Positions 1-8,513 are shown, counted from the first letter of the stretch. The stretch: 64,000 bases of DNA from JADGHX01 sp035760965 (GCA_035760965.1 DASTRY010000037.1:1-64000); one strand, 5' to 3'. The notes: a model not told the origin generated them from the letters alone. Program-made: numbers and translations.

Positions 1-436
1 TGAACCAGCCGGCCTCCGGACCGATGTTGAGCACGAACGCCGTGAGGATCGTGAGCCCGCCGAACAGGAACATGAAATAGCTGAAGGCGTTCAGGCGCGA
101 GAACGCGATGTTCCGCGAGCCCACCATCAGCGGCACGAGCAGCACGCCCATGGCCTGCATGATCGGCACGGCGAACAGGAACATCATGACGCTGCCGTGG
201 GTGGAGAAGAGCTGGCTGTAGAGATCCGGCCCGACCAGGTGCGAGTTCGGCCGCGCGAGCTGCAGACGCATCGTCGCCGCCATGAGTCCCGCCGCGAGAA
301 AGAACATGAATGCGGTGATGATGTAGCGGCGCCCGATGCGCTTGTGATCCACGGTCTTCAGCCAGCCGAGGAAGCCGGGCGGGTCCGACCAGCGCGCGGC
401 GAGAATCTCGCGTTCCTGCGCCGGAACGTCGCTCAT
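1..436 (-). CDS. ctaD: cytochrome c oxidase subunit I, N-terminal part (cut by window edge)
   Basis: First 145 residues of the haem-copper oxidase catalytic subunit, which reduces O2 to water in the inner membrane. The N-terminus carries the family's typical DHKRIGRRYI stretch before the first membrane helix. His80, in the segment HGSVMMF, matches the low-spin haem a ligand. Three hydrophobic segments are visible before the sequence leaves the window. The ATG overlaps the stop of the subunit II gene (ATGA), so the two are translationally coupled. It is the last visible gene of a unit that starts with a PQQ dehydrogenase and a cytochrome c. Confidence 0.95.
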   Translation of the reverse strand, partial: MSDVPAQEREILAARWSDPPGFLGWLKTVDHKRIGRRYIITAFMFFLAAGLMAATMRLQLARPNSHLVGPDLYSQLFSTHGSVMMFLFAVPIMQAMGVLLVPLMVGSRNIAFSRLNAFSYFMFLFGGLTILTAFVLNIGPEAGWF

Positions 437-1419
437 CGCAAGCTCTCCAGATACACGGTCAATGCAGCGAGATCGTCGGGCGGCAACGCAGTGGCGGGCA
501 TCTGGACACCCGGCTTGAAGCGGTGCGGTGCCAGGATCCAGGCCGACAGCGCCGCGGAGTTGTTGGGCAGCGCGCCTGCCGCGAGCACGGAGCGGCTGGC
601 GACGTGCGTGAGATCCGGCCCGACGGTGGCAGCGGCGGCGGTGCCCTGGATCGTGTGGCACAGGACGCAGCTCGAGCTCAGAAACACCTGCTGTCCGCGT
701 TGCTCGTTCGGATTGGCGGGGGCGCGCGCCGGCGCGAGCTGCTGCTGCTTCCACTTCTCGAATTCACTCGGCGGATCCGCGTGCAGCACGAGTCGCATCT
801 GCGCGTGCTGCAAGCCGCAGAACTCGGCGCATTGACCGGTGAACTTGCCGGGCTTGTCGACGATCAGCACCTCGGTGTTCGTGTGGCCGGGAATGAGATC
901 CTTCTTTCCCGTGATGCTCGGCAGCCAGAAGCTGTGGATCACATCCTGCGAGGTCAATACGAGCTCCACCGGACGGCCGACGGGGATGTGCATCTCGTTG
1001 GCGGTGAGCAGACGGCGGCTCGGTTGCGGATCGTCGTATTCGATCTGCCACCAGTACTGATGCCCGGTGACGACGACGCGCAGCGCATCGGCCGGATGCG
1101 CGGAGAGTCCCCGCTGCACCACGAAGTCCGCGACTCCGAGTGTGATGAGGGTCAGCACCGTGAGTGCGACCGCGGCGGTGATCACACGCGTCGCGTTCCG
1201 TTCCGCATCCGGCGAGGTCCGTCGCCTCCGGAGCATCGCCCACACGAGAGTCGCGTTGACGACCACGTAGACGACTGCCGCTACGGCGCAGAAGAGGAGC
1301 AGGAGATGCGCGATCTGCTGGGCGCGCGGTCCCGCCGGGTTGAGCGCGGCGTGATTGCTGCTGCAACCTGCGGCGAGCGCCGCGCCGGCTATCGTCGTCA
1401 AGAAGCGCGCGTGTCGCAT
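433..1419 (-). CDS. coxB: cytochrome c oxidase subunit II with C-terminal haem c domain (lipoprotein)
   Basis: Subunit II of a caa3-type terminal oxidase, 328 aa. It has a lipobox (LAAGC, Cys19), two membrane helices at about 37–63 and 79–101, and a cupredoxin domain with a complete CuA site: His162, Cys197, Glu199, Cys201, His205 and Met208. A C-terminal cytochrome c domain with CVLCH (251–255) follows. CuA takes electrons from the haem c domain and passes them to subunit I. The ATG chosen gives a clean lipoprotein signal; the reading frame upstream of it is only the shadow of the preceding cytochrome gene. It sits between the cytochrome c gene and ctaD. Confidence 0.95.
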   Translation of the reverse strand: MRHARFLTTIAGAALAAGCSSNHAALNPAGPRAQQIAHLLLLFCAVAAVVYVVVNATLVWAMLRRRRTSPDAERNATRVITAAVALTVLTLITLGVADFVVQRGLSAHPADALRVVVTGHQYWWQIEYDDPQPSRRLLTANEMHIPVGRPVELVLTSQDVIHSFWLPSITGKKDLIPGHTNTEVLIVDKPGKFTGQCAEFCGLQHAQMRLVLHADPPSEFEKWKQQQLAPARAPANPNEQRGQQVFLSSSCVLCHTIQGTAAAATVGPDLTHVASRSVLAAGALPNNSAALSAWILAPHRFKPGVQMPATALPPDDLAALTVYLESLR

Positions 1420-1430
1420 CCGTCGCGCCC

Positions 1431-1982
1431 TCAGTGTGACGGTGGCGGCGCGCTTTGCACCGGCTGCAAGTCCGGCCCCGACTGCTCGCTCTTCTTCGTG
1501 AAGAGATGGTCGGAGCGCGAGGGCGTGGCGTCCTTGGGTGTCATGCCCGACATCGAGCGCACGTATGCGACGAGCTGCCACACCTGCTGCGTCGGGATCT
1601 TGCCGCGAAAGGAGGGCATGCCGTTCGGCCGGCCCTCGACGATGGTCGCGAAGATGTTCTGCGGCTCGGAGCCGTAGATCCACGTGTCGTCCATGAGCGG
1701 CGGGCCGATCGCGCCGCCGCCATGCGCGTGACAACCCGAGCAGTTGAACCACTCGAACAGCTGCTTGCCTTGCGAGATCGCGTAGGCGTTGTAGTCGTAC
1801 GGAGAATGCCCGTCGTGTACCGGAGCGCCGCCGCCGGGTTGTATATCCGACTGCGTGAGCGTGTTGAGCGGCGGTGCGCCACTCAAGCTCGTATCGGAAA
1901 ACTTTCGCGACTCGCGCGAGCACGCGACGAGTGCGAGCATCGCGACAGCGCAGAAGGTCAGCTCACGGTAGCGAGAACACAT
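1431..1982 (-). CDS. lipoprotein class I cytochrome c
   Basis: 183-aa periplasmic cytochrome c. The signal sequence ends in a lipobox (LVAC, Cys21), so it should be membrane-anchored. The haem site is CSGCH at 81–85, and Met122 in GMPSF is the likely axial ligand. It resembles the cytochrome cL/cytochrome c(G)-type partners of PQQ dehydrogenases. It starts 20 bases inside the dehydrogenase gene and ends 11 bases before coxB, so it probably carries electrons from the dehydrogenase to the oxidase (inference from order). Confidence 0.9.
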   Translation of the reverse strand: MCSRYRELTFCAVAMLALVACSRESRKFSDTSLSGAPPLNTLTQSDIQPGGGAPVHDGHSPYDYNAYAISQGKQLFEWFNCSGCHAHGGGAIGPPLMDDTWIYGSEPQNIFATIVEGRPNGMPSFRGKIPTQQVWQLVAYVRSMSGMTPKDATPSRSDHLFTKKSEQSGPDLQPVQSAPPPSH

Positions 1983-3741
1983 ACAACGTGCCGCCCTGCT
2001 GTGTGTGCTGCTTCAGATCGCCGACCGCGCTCGCCCATCCACCGCCCGCGCTTGCGTCGCGTGTATCGAGGTTGCCGGAAACGACGCCACCGGCCCAGCC
2101 ACCTACGCCCGCCAGCACCGCGACGTACTGCTTGCCGTCGGGCGCGCGGTAGGAAACAGGCTGACCGATGATTCCCGAGCCTGCTTTGAACTGCCAGAGC
2201 AGGCGCCCGCTGCTCGCATCGAGTGCCTTGAACCAGCCTTCCATCGTGCCGTAGAAAACGATGCCACCTGCGGTGGCGAGCGCGCCGCTCCAGACGGGAA
2301 AGTTCTCCTTCACTTCCCACCGTGCTCGACCGGCCGCGACATCCCACGCCGTCAGCACGCCGCGATAGCCGCCTTCGCCCGCGTACATCTTCACGTTCGC
2401 GCCGACGTACGGTGTGCCGGCGATGTAGTTGGCGGGCACGACTTCCTCGTCCTGACAGAGGTTCTGGTGCGGGATGTAGAGCAGTCGCGTCAGCGGCGAC
2501 CATGCCGAGGGCTGCCAGTCCTTGCCGCCGCCCGCGTGCGGGCAGATGTTGCGCACGACGTGCCCGACCGTCGGCTTCTTTTCCGGTACGTACTGCGGCC
2601 TGCCCGTGGCGAGGTCCACCTTGCTGATCGTGTTCACGTTCACGAACGCATTTGCCGACAGCACCTCGCCGGTCGCGCGATCGATCACATACACGTGCCC
2701 GTTGCGATCGGGATGCGCGAGCACCTTGCGCATGCGGCCCCCGATCTGCAGGTCCACGAGGACGTTCTCGTTCACGCCGTCGTAGTCGTAGAGGTCGTGC
2801 GGGTTGTACTGGTAGAACCAGCGCGCCGCGCCGGTGTCCGGATCGCGCGCGAAGATGCCGGCGGTCCATTTGTTGTCGCCGGGACGCTGGTCCGCATTCC
2901 AGGGCCCCGGATTGGCGGTGCCGTAGTAAACGAGATTCAGCTCCGGATCGTAGGAAATCCAGCCCCACACGGTGCCGCCGCCACGCTGCCACGCACCGGG
3001 CGGCCAGCTCTGCACGCCGAGATCCTTGCCGCGCTCGCTGGCATAGAAGGGCTTGAAGTCCGGGCCGATGAGCACATCCGCGTCGGGGCCGGTGCTGAAC
3101 GCGCGCCAGGCGATCTTGCCCGAGGCGGCGTCGAGCGCCGTCAACCAGCCGCGCACGCCGAACTCGCCGCCGCTGTTGCCGACGAGCACTTTGTCCTTCA
3201 CGACGAACGGCGCCATGGTGATCGATTCGCCGCGATTGAGGTCGCCGAGCTGCACGCGCCAGAGCTCCTTGCCCGTGGCGGCGTCGACGGCCAGCGTCTG
3301 TCCGTCGAGCGTGTTGAAGAACACGCGACCGTCCGCGTACGCGGCGCCTCGGTTCACGGTGTCGCAGCACGCGACGCCCTGGGCCGACGAGCGCGGCTTC
3401 GGGTCGAAACTCCACTTCAGTGGCGCGCCGGGTTTGTCGAGCGCCAGCGCGAACAGCCTGTTCGGATACGGCGTGACGATGTACATCGTGTCGCGAGTCA
3501 CGATCGGCGCCGCCTCGTGACCGCGCAACGTGCCGGTGGAGAACGTGAACGCGATTTTCAGCTGCCCGACGTTCGACGCGCGAATTTCGTCGAGCGGGCT
3601 GAAGCGGGTATTGGCGGCATCTCCCGCAGGCATGGGCCACTCGACCGGTGGCTCGGCAGCGAATGCGGACCCCGCGAGGACGAGCAGGCTTGCGGTGACC
3701 CCGACGGGCGCCGCGCGCCGAAGCATACCTGCCACGTCCAT
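1963..3741 (-). CDS. PQQ-dependent alcohol dehydrogenase, lanthanide (XoxF/PedH-like) type
   Basis: 592-aa periplasmic quinoprotein alcohol dehydrogenase with a signal peptide ending near residue 29 (AFA-AEP). The vicinal disulphide Cys125–Cys126 (GVACCDTVNRG), typical of these eight-bladed propellers, is present. The active site reads PHDLYDYDGVN: catalytic Asp319 is followed two residues later by Asp321, the extra aspartate that marks rare-earth-dependent XoxF/PedH enzymes, where calcium MxaF/PedE enzymes have Ala or Ser. Glu193 and Asn277 are candidate metal ligands. The ATG was chosen for its AGAGG ribosome site and the signal peptide; an in-frame ATG five codons later is possible. Substrate is not predictable (methanol, ethanol or a larger alcohol). 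No PQQ synthesis genes are in the window. Confidence 0.9.
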   Translation of the reverse strand: MDVAGMLRRAAPVGVTASLLVLAGSAFAAEPPVEWPMPAGDAANTRFSPLDEIRASNVGQLKIAFTFSTGTLRGHEAAPIVTRDTMYIVTPYPNRLFALALDKPGAPLKWSFDPKPRSSAQGVACCDTVNRGAAYADGRVFFNTLDGQTLAVDAATGKELWRVQLGDLNRGESITMAPFVVKDKVLVGNSGGEFGVRGWLTALDAASGKIAWRAFSTGPDADVLIGPDFKPFYASERGKDLGVQSWPPGAWQRGGGTVWGWISYDPELNLVYYGTANPGPWNADQRPGDNKWTAGIFARDPDTGAARWFYQYNPHDLYDYDGVNENVLVDLQIGGRMRKVLAHPDRNGHVYVIDRATGEVLSANAFVNVNTISKVDLATGRPQYVPEKKPTVGHVVRNICPHAGGGKDWQPSAWSPLTRLLYIPHQNLCQDEEVVPANYIAGTPYVGANVKMYAGEGGYRGVLTAWDVAAGRARWEVKENFPVWSGALATAGGIVFYGTMEGWFKALDASSGRLLWQFKAGSGIIGQPVSYRAPDGKQYVAVLAGVGGWAGGVVSGNLDTRDASAGGGWASAVGDLKQHTQQGGTLYVFSLP

Positions 3742-3807
3742 TACGCCTCTTGGGTTGCGAAGGCGGTGGTAGGGCAGCAAGCGCCATGCCGCGAAGCCGG
3801 CGCACTG

Positions 3808-4218
3808 ATGCACGTCGATGTGCAACGGCGCGTGGTGCGACTCGTCGATGGCGAAAGGGTCGTGCTCGATGCGCGCGGCATCTCGGACTACGACCTGATG
3901 CAGGGGTGGGCTGGCGAAGCGCTCCCGGAGGCGATCCGGCCGCGCGGACAACCCGAGGTACGCGCAGGAAACTCGCTCGCGGCAGACGCATTGATGCAGG
4001 CGCAGGCCGAGGAAATCGCCCGCCCCAGCCCTGAGGGCGCGACGACGAAACGGCTGGACCGTGTACCGGTGCGTCGAGAGAGCGGGGCGCTCCCGGCACG
4101 CGGTTGTTTGCAGCCGCGCTCACCCACTCGAGGTATCGACGAGCGTGCCGACTCGCAAGCGAAACACCATCGGTTCCTGGCTGGACCTCGCGCGACTCGC
4201 CGAGGAGCTGGCCGGTGA
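3808..4218 (+). CDS. possible hypothetical protein or gene remnant in the 3742–4144 gap
   Basis: The 400-base gap between the PQQ dehydrogenase and the FRG gene contains an open frame of about 137 codons. Its first 90 codons have a balanced amino-acid mix and mostly G/C third positions, unlike the Arg-rich shadow frames nearby. The later part overlaps the FRG gene and looks like shadow. No family was recognised and there is no good ribosome site. It may be a decayed gene or noncoding DNA that also holds the promoters of the two divergent flanking genes. Confidence 0.25.
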   Translation: MHVDVQRRVVRLVDGERVVLDARGISDYDLMQGWAGEALPEAIRPRGQPEVRAGNSLAADALMQAQAEEIARPSPEGATTKRLDRVPVRRESGALPARGCLQPRSPTRGIDERADSQAKHHRFLAGPRATRRGAGR

Positions 4219-4909
4219 GGAGTGGATCTTCCGCGGCGAGCCGGCGCACGGAAATCCGTTGCGGCCGGGCGCCGGGCGCCTCACGCGCGAGCTGCGCGGC
4301 CGCCGCGGCGAGCGCTTCACGGAAGACGACGAGCGCGCCGCGCTCGAGCGTTTCAAGAACGATGCGCTGCCCTATCTGGATTTCAGGCCGCCGTCCGATC
4401 ACGACCTGGAGTGGCTCGCGATCGCCCAACACCACGGCATGCAGACGCGCTTGCTCGACTGGACTGAGAGTCTGCTGATCGCCGCGTTCTTCGCAGTCGA
4501 GAGCACCCTCGAGCGCGCGCCCGGCATCATCTACGGCGTGCGCGGCCTACCGCTCGCGAGCGCAACCGACGATCCGTTCAGCCTCGAGGAAGTGTCCGTG
4601 TATCGGCCCTCGCACGTGACCCCGCGCGTTGCGCCTCAGTGGAGTGTGTTCACGGTTCACCCGGACCCGACCGCGGATTTTCGCCGTAGCGGCCTCGTGA
4701 CGACGTGGACGATCCGCGGAGCGCGCAATCGGTGGCGCATCAAGCTCGTGCTGGATTCCTGCGGCATCAACTACGCGTCGATCTATCCCGATCTCACGGG
4801 CCTCGCGCAGCACATCTACTGGCGATACAAGTGGGGGATGAGCCAGACGCGCCCGCATGCCTGGCGCGGGTCGCAGCCCAAGGAACGAGCAGACAAGGGT
4901 AGCCGCTGA
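4145..4909 (+). CDS. FRG domain-containing protein
   Basis: 254-aa cytoplasmic protein of the FRG family, named for its Phe-Arg-Gly motif. The motif appears as WIFRGE at 27–32, and the second family signature, HHGMQTRLLDWT, at 96–107. The biochemical role of the domain is not established; it often sits in accessory or defence-type contexts. A GTG start with an upstream GAGG was chosen because the similarity begins right after it; an in-frame ATG 28 codons earlier would add an Arg-rich, unlikely extension. It stands alone: its neighbours are unrelated, and a stem-loop follows its stop. Confidence 0.75.
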   Translation: MPTRKRNTIGSWLDLARLAEELAGEEWIFRGEPAHGNPLRPGAGRLTRELRGRRGERFTEDDERAALERFKNDALPYLDFRPPSDHDLEWLAIAQHHGMQTRLLDWTESLLIAAFFAVESTLERAPGIIYGVRGLPLASATDDPFSLEEVSVYRPSHVTPRVAPQWSVFTVHPDPTADFRRSGLVTTWTIRGARNRWRIKLVLDSCGINYASIYPDLTGLAQHIYWRYKWGMSQTRPHAWRGSQPKERADKGSR

Positions 4910-4918
4910 GCCGCGCCA

Positions 4919-4944
4919 GCGCCGAGTGCGTCTGACTCGGGCGC
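4919..4944 (+). terminator. stem-loop after the FRG gene
   Basis: A GCGCCGAGT arm pairs with ACTCGGGCGC (one bulged G) around a seven-base loop, ten bases after the FRG stop. There is no clear T-run, so it is a weak or factor-assisted terminator at best. Confidence 0.4.
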
Positions 4945-5187
4945 CTTGCCATGATCGACTCGTCCCGCGTCCGGTATCCGTGCGAACGTCGGCACCGGTC
5001 GCGTCCTCACGTATGCCCTGATTCGGCTCGTCGATCCCGTCGTAATCCGTGCGCGGCGCGGCCGCTGCACATTCGTCGACGGCACGAGCTCGCGTCGGTT
5101 CTCTCCTACGCAGCTATGCGTGTACGCCGCATGGCGAGCGGTACAGCGTTTGCGACGCTTCGGCACACGCACAACGGGAACACGGCC

Positions 5188-5418
5188 ATGACCACGCTCC
5201 GAAGCCCCGCTACACGCAAGGACGCCGCCGACACGCTCTCGGTCGCAAGCTCCGCAATCAAACCGTCGCGGACCGGCATCGGGCAGAAGCTGGCGCTCGT
5301 GCCGGTGGTTTATCGCCTGGCCAAGCGCTACCCCATGCCGGCGCTGGTGATCGGTGGGCTCGCGCTCGTGTACTACATGAGCCAACGTCATGCCGGCACG
5401 CCCGTTGTCCGACACTGA
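5188..5418 (+). CDS. small single-pass membrane protein
   Basis: 76-aa protein with a basic, hydrophilic first half and one hydrophobic helix near the C-terminus (PALVIGGLALVYYM, about 53–66). A GGGAA ribosome site lies upstream of the ATG. It overlaps the following YihY-type gene by 29 bases, so the two are probably co-expressed at the inner membrane. No family was recognised. The 278 bases upstream, back to the FRG stop, hold no convincing gene apart from the stem-loop. Confidence 0.6.
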   Translation: MTTLRSPATRKDAADTLSVASSAIKPSRTGIGQKLALVPVVYRLAKRYPMPALVIGGLALVYYMSQRHAGTPVVRH

Positions 5419-6451
5419 TCCGGGCATCGAGCCTGGACGCGGACGGCACGCCACCCATCCGCGGGAGATTCCGGCTCGCGGCTGGCGCGACATCCTGACG
5501 CGCGTCAAAAGCGAGATCGGCAGCGATCACGTGACGCTCATCGCTGCGGGGCTCGCGATGAGCGGATTGCTCGCCGTCTTTCCCGGGCTCGCCGCCGCGA
5601 TCGCGATCTACGGCCTGTTCGCGTCGCCCACGGACGTCATCGCACACATGCAGGCCTTCAGCGACATTCTGCCGCCCGGCACTTGGGATCTCTTCAAGAC
5701 GCAGCTCCAGACCGTCGCGTCGCAGACGCAAGGTTCGCTGACGTCGGCCGCGGTCGGCAGTCTCGTCATCGCGCTCTGGAGCGCGCGAGCGGGCATGGCC
5801 GCGCTGATGACGGCGACGAATGTCGCCTACGCAGAGGCGGAGAAGCGCGGCTTCATCCATCAGACGCTCGTCTCGCTCGCGTTCACCGTCGGCGCAATCG
5901 TCGTCTTTCTGCTGATGCTGACGCTCGGCGTGCTCGTTCCGCTCGCACTCGATGTTCTCGGCACCAGCTCCTGGGTACAGATTCTCGCGCGCGCGGTCCG
6001 TTGGGTGTTGCTGTGGATGGTTGCGGTGCTCGGGCTTGCGGTGCTCTATCGGTACGCGCCGTCGCGCGAGCATGCGCGTTGGCACTGGGTTACTTGGGGC
6101 TCCGCCATCGCAGCGACGGTTTGGATCGTCCTGAGCGGGCTGTTCGCGTGGTACGTCGGCACCTTCGCGACGTACGGAAAAGTATACGGCGCGCTCGGCG
6201 GCGTGATCGCGCTCCTCATGTGGTTCTATCTCACGAGCCTGACGATCGTGATCGGCGCGGAGATCAATTCGGAGATGGAACGTCAGACCGTACGCGACAC
6301 GACGGAAGGCCCGGAGGCGCCGCTCGGTGAACGCGGCGCGCGGGCCGCCGATACGGTCGGTCCTGCGGCGGAGCGCACGCCGAGCGCGAAAGAGAGGGAG
6401 CGCGCCAAAGGTGCGCCGGGGATTGCCGAGCGCGGGCGCCGGCGCAGCTGA
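5390..6451 (+). CDS. YihY/BrkB-family inner-membrane protein
   Basis: 353-aa polytopic membrane protein of the YihY/virulence factor BrkB family (older name RNase BN family). The cytoplasmic N-terminus is followed by about six helices, including the typical YGKVYGALGGVIALLMWFYL segment near the end, then a charged, Arg/Glu/Ala-rich cytoplasmic tail of about 65 residues. The molecular function of the family is not settled. It starts inside the preceding small membrane-protein gene, which suggests coupling. Confidence 0.88.
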   Translation: MPARPLSDTDPGIEPGRGRHATHPREIPARGWRDILTRVKSEIGSDHVTLIAAGLAMSGLLAVFPGLAAAIAIYGLFASPTDVIAHMQAFSDILPPGTWDLFKTQLQTVASQTQGSLTSAAVGSLVIALWSARAGMAALMTATNVAYAEAEKRGFIHQTLVSLAFTVGAIVVFLLMLTLGVLVPLALDVLGTSSWVQILARAVRWVLLWMVAVLGLAVLYRYAPSREHARWHWVTWGSAIAATVWIVLSGLFAWYVGTFATYGKVYGALGGVIALLMWFYLTSLTIVIGAEINSEMERQTVRDTTEGPEAPLGERGARAADTVGPAAERTPSAKERERAKGAPGIAERGRRRS

Positions 6452-6598
6452 GCCTCGCGCCGGAACTGCTTCGCAGCGGACGGTGCCGTGTACGCAGGCG
6501 GCAAGCCGTTCGCGAAGTTTCTCGACGAGACCGTGCTCTGGCATTTCTTCGCGCTCGAAACCTACTGGCCGAATCTCATCACCGCCGCGGTGACGTGA
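6452..6598 (+). other. coding-like tail in frame after the YihY stop
   Basis: Directly after the YihY-type gene's TGA, the same frame stays open for about 48 codons and reads like real protein (for example AGGKPFAKFLDETVLWHFF, then ETYWPNLITAAVT and a stop). It has no start codon or ribosome site of its own. It could be the C-terminus of a vanished gene or, less likely, a readthrough extension. Family unknown. Confidence 0.3.
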
Positions 6599-6693
6599 GT
6601 TAGCGCGCGCAACGTGCCGGCGTACCCGCGGTGGGTATTGCGATTGCTGTCCTCCGTCCATGGCGCATGCTTGCACAAACCAGGAGAAGTGCC

Positions 6694-7227
6694 ATGGCAG
6701 TAGAACGTGAAGTCATCGTTGAGACGTCCGACACCCTGCAAGGCATGAAGATCTCGTGGGGCGGCGTGTTCGGCGGCGTGCTCGCCGGCGTGGGCGCATT
6801 GATACTGCTCTCGAGCCTCGGCCTTGCGGTCGGCGTGTCCTCCGCGCGCGGCGCCGATACCGAGACGATCGGCCGCGGCGCGGCCATCTGGACCGGCGTC
6901 TCGCTGCTCATCTCGCTGTTCATCGGAGGCTGGGCCTCGACCCGATTGAGCCTCATGTGGGAGCGCACGACCGCGATGTTCGAAGGGGTGCTCGTCTGGG
7001 TGCTGAGTCTCATCATCGTGCTCTATCTCACCGCGAGCGGCGTCGAGCTCGTTTCCGGCGATGGGTTTGGCGTGGCCGGTCAAGCGGCAGCCGATGCGGC
7101 ACAAGTTCAGCGGTCCGTCTCGGCGACGGCATGGGTGTCGTTCGGCGCGCTGGTGCTGTCGCTGCTCGCCGCGATCGCGGGCGCGGCCGTCGGCAGGCGC
7201 GGCGTCGAGAGGAAAGTCGGTCCCTAG
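6694..7227 (+). CDS. four-helix membrane protein of unknown function
   Basis: 177-aa integral membrane protein. A short charged N-terminus (about 20 residues) is followed by four hydrophobic segments rich in Gly and Ala at about 22–45, 66–86, 97–114 and 140–165, ending in a short basic tail. A strong AGGAGA ribosome site lies seven bases before the chosen ATG. It resembles small membrane proteins often found beside stress genes in proteobacteria, but no function can be given. It stands just upstream of the catalase remnant. Confidence 0.75.
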   Translation: MAVEREVIVETSDTLQGMKISWGGVFGGVLAGVGALILLSSLGLAVGVSSARGADTETIGRGAAIWTGVSLLISLFIGGWASTRLSLMWERTTAMFEGVLVWVLSLIIVLYLTASGVELVSGDGFGVAGQAAADAAQVQRSVSATAWVSFGALVLSLLAAIAGAAVGRRGVERKVGP

Positions 7228-7352
7228 TGCACGGCGTCGAGCTAGCCGTCCAGTTAGCCGCACACAGTAGCGGCGCTGTCAGGCGTTCAGTTGCCGCTGC
7301 AGTGCCCGGCGGCGCAGCCCGCATCCCTCACTCACAGCGGAGATCGATCGAC

Positions 7353-7580
7353 ATGTTCTTTCAGCACGAGGCGCTGCAATACACGGTGTTCGGGAAAGCG
7401 CTGTATTCGATACAACCGAACTTTCCACCCGGGAAACTTCCGGGCAAGAAGGAGCCGGTCAACAAGTACTGCAACGTCTCCCAGGGCGACGGCGACGCGC
7501 AAGGTACCTGGAACGGCGAGAACATCGAGCCGAGCAACGAGCGCGAGGGCGGCATACGAAGTCGTCAGGACGACAATTGA
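7353..7580 (+). pseudogene. manganese catalase remnant: both ends joined, core deleted
   Basis: This 75-codon frame has an intact start (GGAG ribosome site) and stop. Its first 12 residues (MFFQHEALQYTV) look like the N-terminus of non-haem manganese catalases. From residue 13 it reads KALYSIQPNFPPGKLPG and then VSQGDGDAQGTWNGE, the characteristic C-terminal region of the same family. The roughly 190–200 residues between, which hold the four-helix di-manganese core, are absent. The join near base 7389 keeps frame, so a mini-protein could still be made, but it cannot be a catalase. An assembly error is possible. Confidence 0.72.
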
Positions 7581-7598
7581 CGTAGGCCCGACGCCCCC

Positions 7599-8513
7599 GT
7601 GAGAGCGCCGGACGCGCACCCCGCGCCCGAACCGCCTGTCGCAGACACACTGCGTAGGCGGGTGGGCGCGGTGCTTCTCGCGGTGGCGCTGGGCGTCGTT
7701 CTATGGTGGGCCTGGCACCGCCTCTCGCGAACAGCGCAGCAGCACACCTTCCAAGCATTCATCGCGGGCACTATCGCCGCAGCAGCTACCGCTGCGGGCA
7801 CATTGCCGGTGCTCGCGCGCTGGACGATTTCGGCTCGTGTGCGCGACATCCTGCTGGGCTTCGGCGCGGGGGTGATGCTCGCGGCCAGCGCATTTTCCCT
7901 GGTAATCCCTGCTCTTGCAGCGGCGGCCGCGGGCGGCGCGCCCCGGTTGCAGGCGGGCATCATCGTCGGCGCCGGCATTTTCTGCGGCGCATTGCTGTTA
8001 TTGCTCCTCGATCGATACGTGCCGCACGATCGGTTCATCGAGGCCGCGGACGGCTCCGTCGCTCATGCGCTGGCGCTGCGGCGAACCTGGCTGTTCGTCT
8101 TTGCAGTGACCCTGCACAACATCCCCGAAGGCCTCGCCATCGGTGTGGCTTACGGCGGCCGCGATCAGGCCAGCGGGGCTACACTCGCAACGGGGATTTC
8201 GATTCAGGACGTTCCGGAAGGCCTCGTCATCTCGCTCGCGCTGCTCGCGGCCGGCTACCGCCGTGCGTTCGCGCTGCTGCTCGGCGCCGTGTCGGGATTC
8301 GTCGAGCCGCTCGCCGCGGCCGCGGGCGCGGCCATCATCGGGATCTCGGCGTCGCTGCTGCCGTGGGGGCTCGCGCTCGCGGCCGGCGCGATGCTCTGCG
8401 TGATCACGCACGACGTCGTGCCGGAAATTCACCGCCACGGGCACGAGCGCGCGGCCACGCTCGCCCTCATGAGCGGATTCGTGATCATGACGGTGCTCGA
8501 CACGGCGCTCTAG
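7599..8513 (+). CDS. ZIP-family metal transporter (GufA-like)
   Basis: 304-aa inner-membrane transporter, probably for Zn2+ or other divalent metals. Eight hydrophobic segments are visible. The paired metal-path motifs are HNIPEGLAIG in helix 4 and QDVPEGLVIS in helix 5, and a late THDVVPEIH motif is also present, as in the GufA branch. The start is a GTG. It lies 18 bases after the manganese catalase remnant, so it may once have supplied or balanced metal for that enzyme (inference). Confidence 0.88.
   Translation: MRAPDAHPAPEPPVADTLRRRVGAVLLAVALGVVLWWAWHRLSRTAQQHTFQAFIAGTIAAAATAAGTLPVLARWTISARVRDILLGFGAGVMLAASAFSLVIPALAAAAAGGAPRLQAGIIVGAGIFCGALLLLLLDRYVPHDRFIEAADGSVAHALALRRTWLFVFAVTLHNIPEGLAIGVAYGGRDQASGATLATGISIQDVPEGLVISLALLAAGYRRAFALLLGAVSGFVEPLAAAAGAAIIGISASLLPWGLALAAGAMLCVITHDVVPEIHRHGHERAATLALMSGFVIMTVLDTAL

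Noticed and set aside
2005..4218. A 737-codon rightward open frame opposite the PQQ dehydrogenase
   Set aside because: Most of it is antisense to the clearly identified dehydrogenase. Only its last part, outside that gene, was kept as a low-confidence hypothetical.
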